A DNA stretch of 64,000 nucleotides from Streptomyces erythrochromogenes (GCF_036170895.1 NZ_CP108036.1:4777501-4841500); one strand, 5' to 3'. Positions 15,839 through 25,019 are shown, counted from the stretch's first letter. The notes: generated by a model from the letters alone, not told the origin. Program-made: numbers and translations.

Positions 15839-16753
15839 TCAGCCGAAGGGGCCGCGGCGGGCCAGCGGGGGGATCGCCATCGGCGTGGCGATCTCGTCCT
15901 CCGCGGCGCCGCTGTCCTGGCGCAGCGCCGACATGACCATCAGCTGCGGGTCCTGGAGCAGCAGCCGCGCGTGCAGCGCGCGCAGGGCCGGGCCGGGTTC
16001 CACGCCGAGTTCCCCGACGACCCGGGCGCGCTGCACGGCGTACGTCGTCAGCGCCTCGTTGCCGCGGTCCGAGCGGTAGAGCGCGAGCATCAGCAGCCAC
16101 AGGAAGCGCTCGCGCAGCGGGTATTTGTGCACGGCGTAGTGCAGGTACGGGACGGCGTTGCGGTGCCGGCCCAGTTCCAGTTCCAGTTCCGCGCGCACCT
16201 CCATGTCCGCCAGGAAGCGCTCCTGGCGGTAGAGCCGCTCGCGGTCCAGCATGGGCCCCTCCAGGCCCTCCACGAGAGGGCCCGTGGACATCGTCCGGGC
16301 CTCCTCCAGCAGCTTGACCGCCTGCATGATCTCGCCCTTGCGGGCCGCCGCGATGCCGGCCGCAGCCAGCTGTTCGTACGTGTAGAGGTCCACCTCCGAG
16401 GCGCCGACGTCCATCCGGTAGCCGCCGCCCGACCATTCCAGCGTGACGCCGGGGCCGTCGCCGTCCAACGCGGTCAGCAGGCCGCGCAGGCCCGAGACGG
16501 ACTTCTGGATCAGGTTCTTCGCGTAGGCCGGATAGTCCTCCCCCCAGAGTGACTCGATCAGCTGGTCGACGCCCGTCTCCAGGCCAGGTCTCAGCAACAG
16601 CACGGCCAGCAGGGCCCGTTGTTTCGGCGGCCCCAACTCCAGTGTCTTCGCTCCCCTGTTGACCTGGAGCGGTCCCAGCAGTCGGAAACGCAAGTGTGAA
16701 GTACCCCTGTCGTCCCCGTAGAAGCCGCGCTCACGCAGCAGCACACCACTCAT
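15839..16753 (-). CDS. SARP-family transcriptional activator (AfsR/SARP)
   Basis: A 304-residue regulator. Residues about 20-105 are an OmpR-type winged helix (LRFRLLGPLQV, LGPPKQRALLAVLLLRPG, LIESLWGEDYPAYAKNLIQKSVSGLRGLL). Residues about 115-270 form the bacterial transcriptional activation (BTAD) domain with TPR-like helices (VDLYTYEQLAAAG, ELELELGRH, RERFLWLLMLALYRSDRGNEAL). There is no ATPase domain, so it is a small SARP. SARPs switch on antibiotic and signal clusters by binding heptamer direct repeats. It is divergent from the afsA-like operon, its likely target. GGGGGAAGA precedes the ATG. Confidence 0.93.
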   Translation of the reverse strand: MSGVLLRERGFYGDDRGTSHLRFRLLGPLQVNRGAKTLELGPPKQRALLAVLLLRPGLETGVDQLIESLWGEDYPAYAKNLIQKSVSGLRGLLTALDGDGPGVTLEWSGGGYRMDVGASEVDLYTYEQLAAAGIAAARKGEIMQAVKLLEEARTMSTGPLVEGLEGPMLDRERLYRQERFLADMEVRAELELELGRHRNAVPYLHYAVHKYPLRERFLWLLMLALYRSDRGNEALTTYAVQRARVVGELGVEPGPALRALHARLLLQDPQLMVMSALRQDSGAAEDEIATPMAIPPLARRGPFG

Positions 16754-16765
16754 TCTTCCCCCCGA

Positions 16766-16783
16766 GTAAGGCCACGGTAAGGC
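16766..16783. promoter_or_regulatory. Candidate SARP-binding direct repeat
   Basis: Two identical heptamers GTAAGGC at 16766-16772 and 16777-16783 have the 11-bp period expected for SARP sites. They are followed by an inverted repeat CGGTAA-N9-TTACCG (16775-16795). The site begins 13 bases upstream of the SARP ATG, in the shared region with the afsA-like operon. Confidence 0.5.
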
Positions 16784-16955
16784 TAGGTATTACCGACTGG
16801 TTCGCGCCATTTGGAGATCAAATGAGAGGGGGATCACACCCCCTGACATCTTGACGTTGTCCGCTGGTTGAGATCCGTGCGCCAGCCATGCACCTGGGAC
16901 GAGAATGCCGCCGCGGCCGGTCAGCGATCGTTCCAGCGGCTCGTCAAACCACGTA

Positions 16956-16993
16956 CTCCAAGGTGAGAGCGTCCCCGCTCTCGCTCTTTGGAG
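16956..16993 (+). promoter_or_regulatory. 5'-UTR hairpin covering the afsA ribosome-binding site
   Basis: CTCCAA (16956-16961) pairs with TTGGAG (16988-16993), whose GGAG is the ribosome-binding site. Inside, GAGAGCG (16965-16971) pairs with CGCTCTC (16976-16982) around a TCCC tetraloop. Translation may be limited until the structure is opened. Confidence 0.5.
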
Positions 16994-16999
16994 AAAACG

Positions 17000-17983
17000 A
17001 TGACAGGTCCAGCGCAGCAGGACGAGCTCCGTTCCGCTCTCAGATTCGACAGCACCGTCCCGCGGGCCATGGTCCACCGCGCCGCGATCGCCGAGGTCTT
17101 CCTGACCGATTCCCGCCGCGTACCGGATCGGGCCGACACCTACGAGGTCGCGGCCCAGCTGCCGCGCGCCCACATCATGGGCGAGCAGTCGGGCACCCAC
17201 GACTTCCTCCTGCTCATCGAGATGCTGCGTCAGGCGGGCGTGTTCCTCGCGCACGCCTACGAGGACGTCGCGCTGGACGAGTCCTTCATCTTCCGCCACC
17301 TGCAGACCGAGGTGCGGGACCGCTCCGCCCTGCGCACCGGCGACCGGCCGGCCCGCGCCGTCGCCACGCTCACGGTCCTGCCGCAGCGCAAGCGCAACGG
17401 CCGGGTGCAGGCCATCGACTTCTCCGGCACGCTCGCCATCGACGGCAAGGAAGCCCTCCGCTGCAGCGGCGGCCTGGCCTTCTTCACCCGCGGCGTCTAC
17501 CACGCGCTGCGCGACCGCCGCCGCAGCACGCTCGCGGACACCCTCGGCGCCCTCCCCACCCACGTGGCCGCCGCCCCCGCCTCGGTCGGCCGCCGCGACC
17601 CGTACAACGTGGTGATCACCCAGCCCCTCGCCGCCGGGGAGAGCGCGTTCGCCGCCACCGTGCTCTCCGACACCACCCACCCCCACCTCTTCGACCACCA
17701 GCTCGACCACGTGCCCGGCAACCTCCTGCTGGAGGCCGCCCGCCAGCTGGCCGCCGCCTCCGTGTCCTCGCTGCACGCCATCTCGGCGACCGGACTGCAG
17801 GTGACCGCGATGGACGCGCAGTTCCACGAGTTCGCCGAACTCGACCTGCAGACCCGCGCCGTGGCCCGCGTCGAGCAGTTCCGCCTCAAGGACTCGCTGC
17901 GCACCCTGGTCGTCCCGGTCGTCGTGGACGTCCTCCAGCAGGGCCGGGTCGTCGCCGCGTTCCGCCTCGAGGTGGCCCAGTGA
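17000..17983 (+). CDS. AfsA-family butyrolactone synthase-like protein
   Basis: A 327-residue protein with two AfsA hotdog repeats. The first (about residues 15-160) has VHRAAIAEVFLTDSRR, PRAHIMGEQSG-HDFLLLIEMLRQAG and ALDESFIF. The second (about 190-320) has DTTHPHLFDHQLDHVPGNLLLEAARQ, the family's most conserved block. AfsA enzymes condense a beta-ketoacyl-ACP with dihydroxyacetone phosphate, the first committed step to gamma-butyrolactone signals. The length matches characterised members. The ATG at 17000 has GGAG six bases upstream. It overlaps the next gene by four bases (GTGA), so translation is coupled. No ArpA-type receptor gene lies nearby. Confidence 0.92.
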   Translation: MTGPAQQDELRSALRFDSTVPRAMVHRAAIAEVFLTDSRRVPDRADTYEVAAQLPRAHIMGEQSGTHDFLLLIEMLRQAGVFLAHAYEDVALDESFIFRHLQTEVRDRSALRTGDRPARAVATLTVLPQRKRNGRVQAIDFSGTLAIDGKEALRCSGGLAFFTRGVYHALRDRRRSTLADTLGALPTHVAAAPASVGRRDPYNVVITQPLAAGESAFAATVLSDTTHPHLFDHQLDHVPGNLLLEAARQLAAASVSSLHAISATGLQVTAMDAQFHEFAELDLQTRAVARVEQFRLKDSLRTLVVPVVVDVLQQGRVVAAFRLEVAQ

Positions 17984-18657
17984 CGTTCCGCCCCATCACC
18001 ACCGTGGTCGTCGACTACGGCGGTGTCCTGACCAACCCGCTGATCGAGACCTTCGCGGCCTTCGCCCGCGCTGTGGACGTTGCGCTGCCCGAGCTCCAGG
18101 AGGCCTTCGCCCGCGCGGCGCGGCGCCACGGCAGCAGCCCCATGGCCGACCTGGAGACCGCCCGCTGCACCGAGACCGAGATGGTCGAGCGGGTGCTCGC
18201 CGAACTGCCCGGCGGCCGGACGTACGCCGACCTGCTCGGCGACGAGCCGTTCGGCGAGGTGTGGTTCCGCGCCCGGACCGTCAACGAGCGGCTGGTCCGC
18301 TTCCTGCGCGAACTGCGCCAGAGCGGCTACCGGACCGCCCTGCTGACCAACAACGTCAAGGAGTGGGGGCCGCGCTGGCGCGCCCAACTTCCCGTGGACG
18401 AACTGTTCGACGCCGTCGTCGACTCCTCGGAGGAGGGGGTGCGCAAGCCCGATCCGCTGATCTACCGGCGGCTGCTGGAGCGGCTGCCCGCGACGGCGCA
18501 CGAGTGCCTCTTCCTCGACGACCTGGACGAGAACTGCCAGGCCGCCTCGGACCTCGGCATGCTCGCCGTCCACTTCACCACCACCGACGAGGCGGTCGAC
18601 CAGATCGTGGCCCTGCTCCGGTCCCGGGGCGGCGCCTACGGCAGGAGCCTCGTATGA
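17980..18657 (+). CDS. HAD-superfamily phosphatase
   Basis: A 225-residue haloacid dehalogenase-like protein. Motif I is VVDYGGVLTN, with Gly in place of the second Asp as in epoxide-hydrolase-N/variant-3 HADs. Motif II is LLTNN, motif III is VRKPDP, and motif IV is LFLDDLDEN. A helical cap domain spans about residues 20-95. The GTG start overlaps the AfsA stop, and its own stop overlaps the next ATG. The AfsA product carries a phosphate that must be removed on the way to a mature butyrolactone, so this enzyme is a reasonable candidate for that step. This is inference from context. Confidence 0.88.
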   Translation: MTFRPITTVVVDYGGVLTNPLIETFAAFARAVDVALPELQEAFARAARRHGSSPMADLETARCTETEMVERVLAELPGGRTYADLLGDEPFGEVWFRARTVNERLVRFLRELRQSGYRTALLTNNVKEWGPRWRAQLPVDELFDAVVDSSEEGVRKPDPLIYRRLLERLPATAHECLFLDDLDENCQAASDLGMLAVHFTTTDEAVDQIVALLRSRGGAYGRSLV

Positions 18658-20354
18658 CGCAGACCGACACCGTGCTGATCGTGGGCGCCGGCCCCACCGG
18701 CCTCACCACGGCCTGCACCCTGCTCCAGCACGGGGTGGACGCCCGCGTGATCGACCGCAGGAACGGGCCGGCCAGCGAACCCAAGGCGCTGATCCTGTGG
18801 AGCGGCGCCCTCGAAGTGCTGCGCCGCATCGACGTCGCGGACTCCCTGGAGAAACGCTCGCTGCCGCTGTCCGGCGCCTCCTACTGGTCCGGCGGCAGGC
18901 GCACCGGCGGCGTCCGCTTCGGCGCGCTCGCCGACACGGCCTTCCCGCGCCCGCTGTGCGTACCGCAGTCGGTGACCGAGGGCGTGCTCTACGACCGGCT
19001 GCTCAAGCTCGGCGGGAACGTCGAATGGAACACCGAGCTCGCCGCGGCCCGCGTCACCGGCTCCACCCCCTCCAACGTCTCGGTCACCCTCTCCGTCCCC
19101 GGTACGGGCTCCCCGGCGCCCTTCTCGCCGCGCTGGCTGGTCGGCGCCGACGGCACCCACAGCACGGTGCGCGCGGCCGCCGGCATCGCCTTCGAGGGCA
19201 GCACCTACGCACGCGACTTCCTGCTGGGCGACGGCGTGTTCACCGGCGGCCTGCCCGAGGACGAGGCGCAGTACCACCTCACCCCGGAGGGCGTGCTGGT
19301 CGTCGTACCGCTGCCCGGCGGCGGGCACCGCGTCTTCTTCGACCGCGACGCCACCGGCGAGGTGCGGCCGCTGTCCGACGAGGAACTCCAGGAACTGCTG
19401 ACGGCCCGCGGCCCGAAGGGCTGGACGCTCCAATCCACCTGGTGGCGCAGCACCTTCCGGGTGCACACCAAGGTCGCCGGGAAGTTCCGCGAGGGCTCGG
19501 TCCTCCTCGCCGGCGACGCCGCCCACTGCCACAGCCCCGCGGGCGGACAGGGCCTCAACACCGGTGTGCAGGACGGCTTCAACCTCGGCTGGAAGCTGGC
19601 CGCGGTGATCAACGGCGCGGACCCGGCACTGCTCGACAGCTACGAGGCCGAGCGGCGGCCCGCCGCCCTGCGCGCCCTGCGCAACTCCGACCGCCAGACC
19701 CGGCTGTGGATGCTGCGCCAGGGGCCCAAGCGGGTCCTGCGCGACACCCTGCTGAAGGTGGCCACCGCCACCGGCGCGCTGGACCGCCGGATCGTCCCGG
19801 AGCTGGCCCAGCTCGATCCCGGTCTGGAGTCGAGCCCCGCGGTGCCCGGCGAGCTCCCGAGGACCGGCTCCCGCGGCGGCCGCACCACCAAGGGGCCGGG
19901 GCTGCTCCGCCCCGGGGTCCGGCTGCCCGACACCCCCTGGCAGCCGCTGCACGGCACCGCGGCCGCCTCGCTGCACGAGTTCCTCGCGACCGGCCGGCAC
20001 ACCCTGCTGGTGCTCCAGGGCGCGGGCGGTGCCGATGCGGGCGGCGCCGGCGCCGGCGCGGGCGAGCGCACCGCCGCGGAGGCCGCCGAGCTCGCGGCCC
20101 ACTCGACCGTACGGTCCCAGACCGACGTCCTGCTGCTCACCGACCACCGGCCCCGGGGCGGGAGCGACGCCTCGGCGCCGTACGCCCGGGCCGTCGACAT
20201 CGGCCGGAAGCTGACCGCGATCGCCGAGGCGGGCCCGCTGGTCGTCTACGTGCGCCCCGACGGGGCGGTCGGCGCCTGGTCCTCCCACCGGGACCTGATG
20301 CGGCTCGCGGCCGGGGTGTCCGTGCTCGGCGCGGCCGTGGAAAGCGTGGCGTGA
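18654..20354 (+). CDS. FAD-dependent aromatic/PHBH-type monooxygenase
   Basis: A 566-residue flavoprotein hydroxylase. The N-terminal dinucleotide fold is VLIVGAGPTGLTTACTLLQHG. The conserved WLVGADGTHSTVR motif lies near residue 160. The second flavin motif is VLLAGDAAHCHSPAGGQGLNTGVQDGFNLGWKLA near residue 285. The C-terminal 150 residues form the thioredoxin-like dimerisation domain of phenol hydroxylase-type enzymes and carry a Gly/Ala-rich insert. Such enzymes hydroxylate, epoxidise or ring-expand polyketide-like substrates using NAD(P)H and oxygen. It is translationally coupled to both neighbours in the afsA-like operon. Confidence 0.9.
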   Translation: MTQTDTVLIVGAGPTGLTTACTLLQHGVDARVIDRRNGPASEPKALILWSGALEVLRRIDVADSLEKRSLPLSGASYWSGGRRTGGVRFGALADTAFPRPLCVPQSVTEGVLYDRLLKLGGNVEWNTELAAARVTGSTPSNVSVTLSVPGTGSPAPFSPRWLVGADGTHSTVRAAAGIAFEGSTYARDFLLGDGVFTGGLPEDEAQYHLTPEGVLVVVPLPGGGHRVFFDRDATGEVRPLSDEELQELLTARGPKGWTLQSTWWRSTFRVHTKVAGKFREGSVLLAGDAAHCHSPAGGQGLNTGVQDGFNLGWKLAAVINGADPALLDSYEAERRPAALRALRNSDRQTRLWMLRQGPKRVLRDTLLKVATATGALDRRIVPELAQLDPGLESSPAVPGELPRTGSRGGRTTKGPGLLRPGVRLPDTPWQPLHGTAAASLHEFLATGRHTLLVLQGAGGADAGGAGAGAGERTAAEAAELAAHSTVRSQTDVLLLTDHRPRGGSDASAPYARAVDIGRKLTAIAEAGPLVVYVRPDGAVGAWSSHRDLMRLAAGVSVLGAAVESVA

Positions 20355-22636
20355 TGCTGAGGCTCCTCGGCGCGCACGTGGTGCGCCGGCCGTGGCTGTT
20401 CCTGGTCGCGGCCCTGGTCCTGGTCCTGGACGCGCTCCTGCTCGGGGCGGACCTGCCCGACCGGCTCGGCAACGGCGGTACGACGGACCCGGCCTCCGAA
20501 TCGGCGCGCGTGCAGCGCGTGCTGGAGGCGCACTACCCCGAGCAGCAGCCCAACCTGGTCCTGCTGGTCTCCGTACCGCAGGGCGGGCAGGTCGACGACC
20601 GCGCGCTCGCCGCGCAGGGCGCCGGCCTCGCGGAACGCCTCGCCTTCGAGAAGCCGGTCGTCGGCGTGGTCTCCTACTGGCAGACCGGCCTCGCCGAGCT
20701 GCGCTCGCACGACGGCCGGCAGGCCGTGATCGCCGCCCGCATCGTGGGTGACGAGGACCGGGCCCGGGCCGCGCTGGAGGAGCTGGCGCCCCGGTACCGG
20801 GGCGGGCAGGGCGAACTGACGGTCCGGATCACCGGACCGCTCGCCGTGCGGGACGAGATCCAGTCCACGGTGGCCGAGGACCTGGCCCGCTCCGAGCTGA
20901 TCGCGCTGCCGCTCACTCTGATCGTCCTGGTCTGGGTCTTCGGCGGGGTGCTGGCCGCGGCGCTGCCGGTCCTGGTCGGGCTCGTCACCGTCCTCGCGAC
21001 GGGGGCCGTCCTGCGGATCATCACCGGATTCACCGAGGTGTCGGTCTTCGCGCAGAACCTCACCACGGCGCTGGGGCTCGGCCTCGCCATCGACTACGCG
21101 CTGCTGATCGTGCGCCGTTTCCGCGAGGAACTGGACGCCGGCGCGGCACCCGGGGACGCGGTGGCCCGCACCGTGCGCACCGCCGGGCGGACCGTCCTCT
21201 TCTCGGCGCTGACCGTCGCGGTGGCCCTGGCCGCCATGCTGGTCTTCCCGCTGTACTTCCTGCGCTCCCTCGCCTACGCGGGGATCACCGTGGTGCTCGT
21301 CTCGGCGCTCGCCGCGCTGACGGTACTGCCCGCCGCGCTCGCCCTGCTGGGGCGCCGGGTGGACGCGCTGACCGTACGGCGACGGCGGCGGCTACGGCGC
21401 GGGCCCGCGGAGGGAGCCGTGCCCGGAGCACGGGTGACGCGGCTGGTGATGCGCCGCGCGCCACTGGTCACCGCCGCGGTGACCGGGGTGCTGCTGGTGC
21501 TGGGCCTGCCCTTCCTGGACGCGCGGTTCGGCACGGCCGACCACCGTCAGCTGCCCGCGTCGAGCCAGTCGCGGGCCGCCCAGGAGTCCCTGCGGACCGA
21601 CTTCGACGACCTGCCCGAGGGCTCGGTCCCGGTCCTGCTGCGCGACGGCGGGGCCGCCCCGGCCGAGGCGCAGGAGCGGACCGGCCGGATCGCCGGGAAG
21701 CTGTCCGCGCTCGCGGGGGTGACCCGCGTCGAGTCCTCGGCCGGCACCTACCGGGACGGCCGGCTCACCGAGGTCCCCTCGCCCGCCGACTCCGGACGCC
21801 GGACGGCCGGGTACGACCTGCTCACGGTGGTGGCCGAGGACGACACGGCCGCGACCTCGGCCGCCCACCAGGACCTCGTACGGGCCCTGCGCACGGCGGC
21901 GGGGCCCGACGGAGCCTCCGTGGGCGGTCCCGCGGCGGAGGTGGTCGACAGCAAGGCCGCCATCGGACGGGGCCTGATCCCCGCCCTCGCCCTGATCCTC
22001 CTCGGCACGCTGGTCCTGGTCTTCCTGCTCACCGGAAGCGCGGTGCTGCCGCTGCTGACGGTCCTCCTCAACGGGCTCAGCCTGACCGCCATGTTCGGCG
22101 CCGTGGTCTGGGTATTCCAGGAGGGCGCGCTGTCCGGGCCGCTCGGCTTCACCGCGACCGGCGACATCGAGGCGACCCTTCCCGTCCTCATGTTCTGCGT
22201 GGCGTTCGGCCTGTCCATGGACTACGGCGTGTTCCTCGTCGCCCGGATCAAGGAGCACCACGACCGCGGCGGCGACCACCGCGCGGCCGTCCTGGCCGGG
22301 ATGCGCAGCACCGGCGGGCTGATCACCGCCGCCGCGGTGGTCCTCAGCGTCGTGTTCGTCTCCATCGGCCTGTCCCGGATCACGAACACCAAGATGCTCG
22401 GCCTCGGCGTCGCCCTGGCCGTCCTGGTCGACGCCCTCGTCGTCCGCACGCTGCTGGTCCCCGCGGTGTTGGCGCTGCTGGGCCCCCGTACCTGGTGGGC
22501 CCCCGCCCCGCTGCGCCGCGTGCACCGCCGCCTCGGGCTGCGCGAGGGGACCGATCCCGAGCCGCAGCCCTCCGCCCCGGACTCCCCGGCCGGCCCCGAA
22601 AGGACCTCGCATGACCGAGAACCCGCCGCCCTCTGA
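20354..22636 (+). CDS. MMPL-family RND exporter (first copy)
   Basis: A 760-residue polytopic transporter. One membrane segment at about residues 10-30 is followed by an extracytoplasmic loop. Then come five clustered membrane segments (from about residue 180) including GLGLAIDYALLIVRRFREEL. A second loop and a second cluster follow, with CVAFGLSMDYGVFLVARIKE, the duplicated proton-relay motif. This is the two-fold MMPL architecture that exports lipids, glycolipids or hydrophobic metabolites. The ATG overlaps the monooxygenase stop (a GTG at 20351 is also possible). The next gene starts 26 bases before its end. Confidence 0.92.
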   Translation: MLRLLGAHVVRRPWLFLVAALVLVLDALLLGADLPDRLGNGGTTDPASESARVQRVLEAHYPEQQPNLVLLVSVPQGGQVDDRALAAQGAGLAERLAFEKPVVGVVSYWQTGLAELRSHDGRQAVIAARIVGDEDRARAALEELAPRYRGGQGELTVRITGPLAVRDEIQSTVAEDLARSELIALPLTLIVLVWVFGGVLAAALPVLVGLVTVLATGAVLRIITGFTEVSVFAQNLTTALGLGLAIDYALLIVRRFREELDAGAAPGDAVARTVRTAGRTVLFSALTVAVALAAMLVFPLYFLRSLAYAGITVVLVSALAALTVLPAALALLGRRVDALTVRRRRRLRRGPAEGAVPGARVTRLVMRRAPLVTAAVTGVLLVLGLPFLDARFGTADHRQLPASSQSRAAQESLRTDFDDLPEGSVPVLLRDGGAAPAEAQERTGRIAGKLSALAGVTRVESSAGTYRDGRLTEVPSPADSGRRTAGYDLLTVVAEDDTAATSAAHQDLVRALRTAAGPDGASVGGPAAEVVDSKAAIGRGLIPALALILLGTLVLVFLLTGSAVLPLLTVLLNGLSLTAMFGAVVWVFQEGALSGPLGFTATGDIEATLPVLMFCVAFGLSMDYGVFLVARIKEHHDRGGDHRAAVLAGMRSTGGLITAAAVVLSVVFVSIGLSRITNTKMLGLGVALAVLVDALVVRTLLVPAVLALLGPRTWWAPAPLRRVHRRLGLREGTDPEPQPSAPDSPAGPERTSHDREPAAL

Positions 22637-23714
22637 GCCGGCTCCGCGCCCACCGGGGCCCGGCGCCGTCATGGTCACCGGAGCCACCGGGCTCCTCGGG
22701 CACGCCGTCGTCGCCCGGCTGCTCGCCGCCGGGTCCGAGGTGACGGCCGTGGTCCGCGACGTCGAGCGCGCCCGCACGCTGCTGCCGAACTGCCCGCAAC
22801 TGCGGCTGGTCGCCGGGGAGGTGAACGACATCGACAGCTACGCCGGCGCCCTGCGCGGGATGGACGCGGTGATCCACACGGCCGCCTACTTCCGCGAGTA
22901 CTACCAGCCCGGACCCGACCTGGAGCTGCTGTACCGCACCAACGTGGACGCGGTGGAGGAACTGCTCAAGGCCGCGGTGGACGCCGAGGTGCCCACCGTG
23001 GTGCAGACGAGTTCCATCGCCGTGCTCGGCGGCGGGGACCGGCGCTCGCCCGCCGACGAGGACACGCCCAACGGGGACCCCTCCCGGGGCAACCACTACC
23101 GGGCCAGCAAGATCCGCGCGGAGCGGGTGACCCGCCGCTTCGGCGAGCGCTACGGGCTGCGGGTGCCGCTCGTCCTGCCCGCCTGGATGTGGGGGCCCGG
23201 CGACGCCGGGCCCACCTCCGCGGGCCGGCTCTTCCTGGCCGTGGCGCGCGGCGGGATCAAGGCGCTGCCGACGGCGGGCAACCACCTGGTGGACGCCCGC
23301 GACGTGGCCGCCGTCTGTGTCGCGGCGGCCGCGCCGGAAGCCGGCGCCGGGCGCTGGATCGCGGGCGGCAGCTGGTACCCGCTGCACGAGATCTGCGCGG
23401 CCGTCGTACGCGCCACCGGGTCCGGGACGGTGCCGCGCAGGCTGCCCGTGCCGGCGGCCATGACGATCGCGTCGGTCCTGCAATGGCGGGCGAGGGCCTG
23501 CGGGGCGGCGCCGGTCGCCACCCGGACCGGGATGCGCACGCTCCTCGAAGGACACCACCGGAGGGTTTCCTCCGCCCGGGCCGTGCGCGAACTCGGCGTG
23601 AGTTTCCGCCCGTTGGAACAGACCGTCGCGGACCAGGCCGCCTGGCACCGGGCGCAGGGACAGCTTCCGGCCCCCGCCTCGGCGGCGCTGACACGAAAGG
23701 TGAGGAGTGCATGA
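22611..23714 (+). CDS. NAD(P)-dependent extended SDR (epimerase/dihydroflavonol reductase-like)
   Basis: A 367-residue extended short-chain dehydrogenase. MVTGATGLLGHAVVARLL supplies the cofactor motif, VIHTAAYF the second conserved strand, and QTSSIAVLG plus HYRASKIRAERV the Ser and Tyr-x-x-x-Lys catalytic residues. A 20-residue Pro-rich leader precedes the fold. It probably reduces a ketone or acts on a hydroxylated intermediate of the operon's product, by analogy with reductases of butyrolactone pathways. It overlaps the MMPL gene by 26 bases and the hydrolase gene by four. Confidence 0.9.
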   Translation: MTENPPPSEPAPRPPGPGAVMVTGATGLLGHAVVARLLAAGSEVTAVVRDVERARTLLPNCPQLRLVAGEVNDIDSYAGALRGMDAVIHTAAYFREYYQPGPDLELLYRTNVDAVEELLKAAVDAEVPTVVQTSSIAVLGGGDRRSPADEDTPNGDPSRGNHYRASKIRAERVTRRFGERYGLRVPLVLPAWMWGPGDAGPTSAGRLFLAVARGGIKALPTAGNHLVDARDVAAVCVAAAAPEAGAGRWIAGGSWYPLHEICAAVVRATGSGTVPRRLPVPAAMTIASVLQWRARACGAAPVATRTGMRTLLEGHHRRVSSARAVRELGVSFRPLEQTVADQAAWHRAQGQLPAPASAALTRKVRSA

Positions 23715-24907
23715 GCATCATCAAGCGGGTCGCCGTACTGGGCGCGGCCGTGGCGCTGCTGGCGAGTCCGGTGGCGGCGGCCATGACCGCCGCGGCCGAC
23801 ACCCCGGCGGCCGGAGCAGCGGCGTCCGGCGGCGCGGCGGCGGGCACGGCGGCGGTGTCCGTGCCGCCGTCCCCGGCCGAGGCCGCGGCGGCCGCGAAGG
23901 AGACCGCCGCGCGGCTCGCCGCCCGGCACATCGTGGACGTGCCGGTCAGCTTCACCGTGCGCAACACCAATGGGAGCAAGGCAGGTTGCCGCACCAGCGG
24001 TGCGACCCAGCGGATCAGCGGCCACCTGACCGCACCCGCCTCCGTGTGGGCGGGCGGGAAGCGGGCCGTCACCCTCTACCAGCACGGGATCGCCTCCGGA
24101 GAGTGGTACTGGCGCCTCGACGTGCCCGGCTACCACTACGCCGAGGAGCTCGCCGTCCGCGGCCACGCCTCCGTCACGATCGACCGGCTCGGCTACGGAG
24201 CCAGCGACCGCCCCGACGGCTTCGACACCTGCATCGGGGCCGAGGCCGACATCGCGCACCAGATCGTGCAGCAGCTGCGGGCCGGGACGTACAGCCTCGA
24301 CGGCACGCCCGCCGAGGGCCCGGCCACGGCCCAGGGTTTCGACACGGTCACCCTGGCCGGACAGTCCAACGGCGGCCAGGTCGCCCAGATCGCGGCGTAC
24401 TCCTTCGGCGCCGTCGACGGCCTGATGATCATGGACTGGACCGACCGGGGCCTGACCCCCGAGGCCAACACCCGCTTCTTCACCGCCCTCCAGGGCTGCA
24501 TGGCGGGCGGCCGGCCGAGCCGCGATCCCTCGGACCCGAGCGGCTACGTCTACTACGACCTCGGCCCGGACCAGTTCCGCCGGGGCAACTTCCACGACAC
24601 CGAGCAGCGCGTCATGGACGCCGCCGCCCCGCACCAGAACCGGCACCCGTGCGGCGACATGAGCTCACAGCTCGACTCCGTCTTCACCGACCTGGAGCAC
24701 CTGGGCTCGATCAGGGTCCCGGTCCTGCTGGTCTACGGGGACGAGGACGCCCGCGTCACCGGAGGCGCGGCCCACCAGCGGCTGTTCACCGGTGCCCCGA
24801 CCGAGCTCGTCACCGTTCCGGGCGCCGGCCACTACGCCACGATGGCCCGTTCCGCGGCCTCCACATTCGACCGGATCGACGCCTGGCTCGACGCCCGCGG
24901 CCTGTGA
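23711..24907 (+). CDS. Secreted alpha/beta hydrolase
   Basis: A 398-residue protein with a cleavable signal peptide (about residues 1-30, hydrophobic core VAVLGAAVALLASPVAAAMT). An Ala-rich linker leads to an alpha/beta-hydrolase fold with VTLYQHGIASG (oxyanion region) and VTLAGQSNGGQVAQIAA (nucleophile elbow G-x-S-x-G). VLLVYGDEDARV presents the acid and GAGHYATM the catalytic His. Four cysteines could form disulfides outside the cell. In this operon it may hydrolyse or esterify the exported product, including lactone opening; that is inference. A GAGG-type ribosome-binding site precedes the ATG, which overlaps the SDR stop. Confidence 0.88.
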   Translation: MSIIKRVAVLGAAVALLASPVAAAMTAAADTPAAGAAASGGAAAGTAAVSVPPSPAEAAAAAKETAARLAARHIVDVPVSFTVRNTNGSKAGCRTSGATQRISGHLTAPASVWAGGKRAVTLYQHGIASGEWYWRLDVPGYHYAEELAVRGHASVTIDRLGYGASDRPDGFDTCIGAEADIAHQIVQQLRAGTYSLDGTPAEGPATAQGFDTVTLAGQSNGGQVAQIAAYSFGAVDGLMIMDWTDRGLTPEANTRFFTALQGCMAGGRPSRDPSDPSGYVYYDLGPDQFRRGNFHDTEQRVMDAAAPHQNRHPCGDMSSQLDSVFTDLEHLGSIRVPVLLVYGDEDARVTGGAAHQRLFTGAPTELVTVPGAGHYATMARSAASTFDRIDAWLDARGL

Positions 24908-25019
24908 ACCGCGCGCCCGTGAACCGCGGCCCGCGAACCGCCGACGACGGCCCGTGAGCCGCCGGCGACCCCCGTCCCCCGCCCCCACACACACCTCCCC
25001 TTCGTCCAGAGAGCAGACC

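Noticed and set aside
16821..16844. GAGGGGGATCACACCCCCT hairpin as an ArpA-type butyrolactone receptor site
   Set aside because: It is only a short G-run/C-run pairing and does not resemble the AT-containing receptor consensus. It may be a weak terminator or chance.
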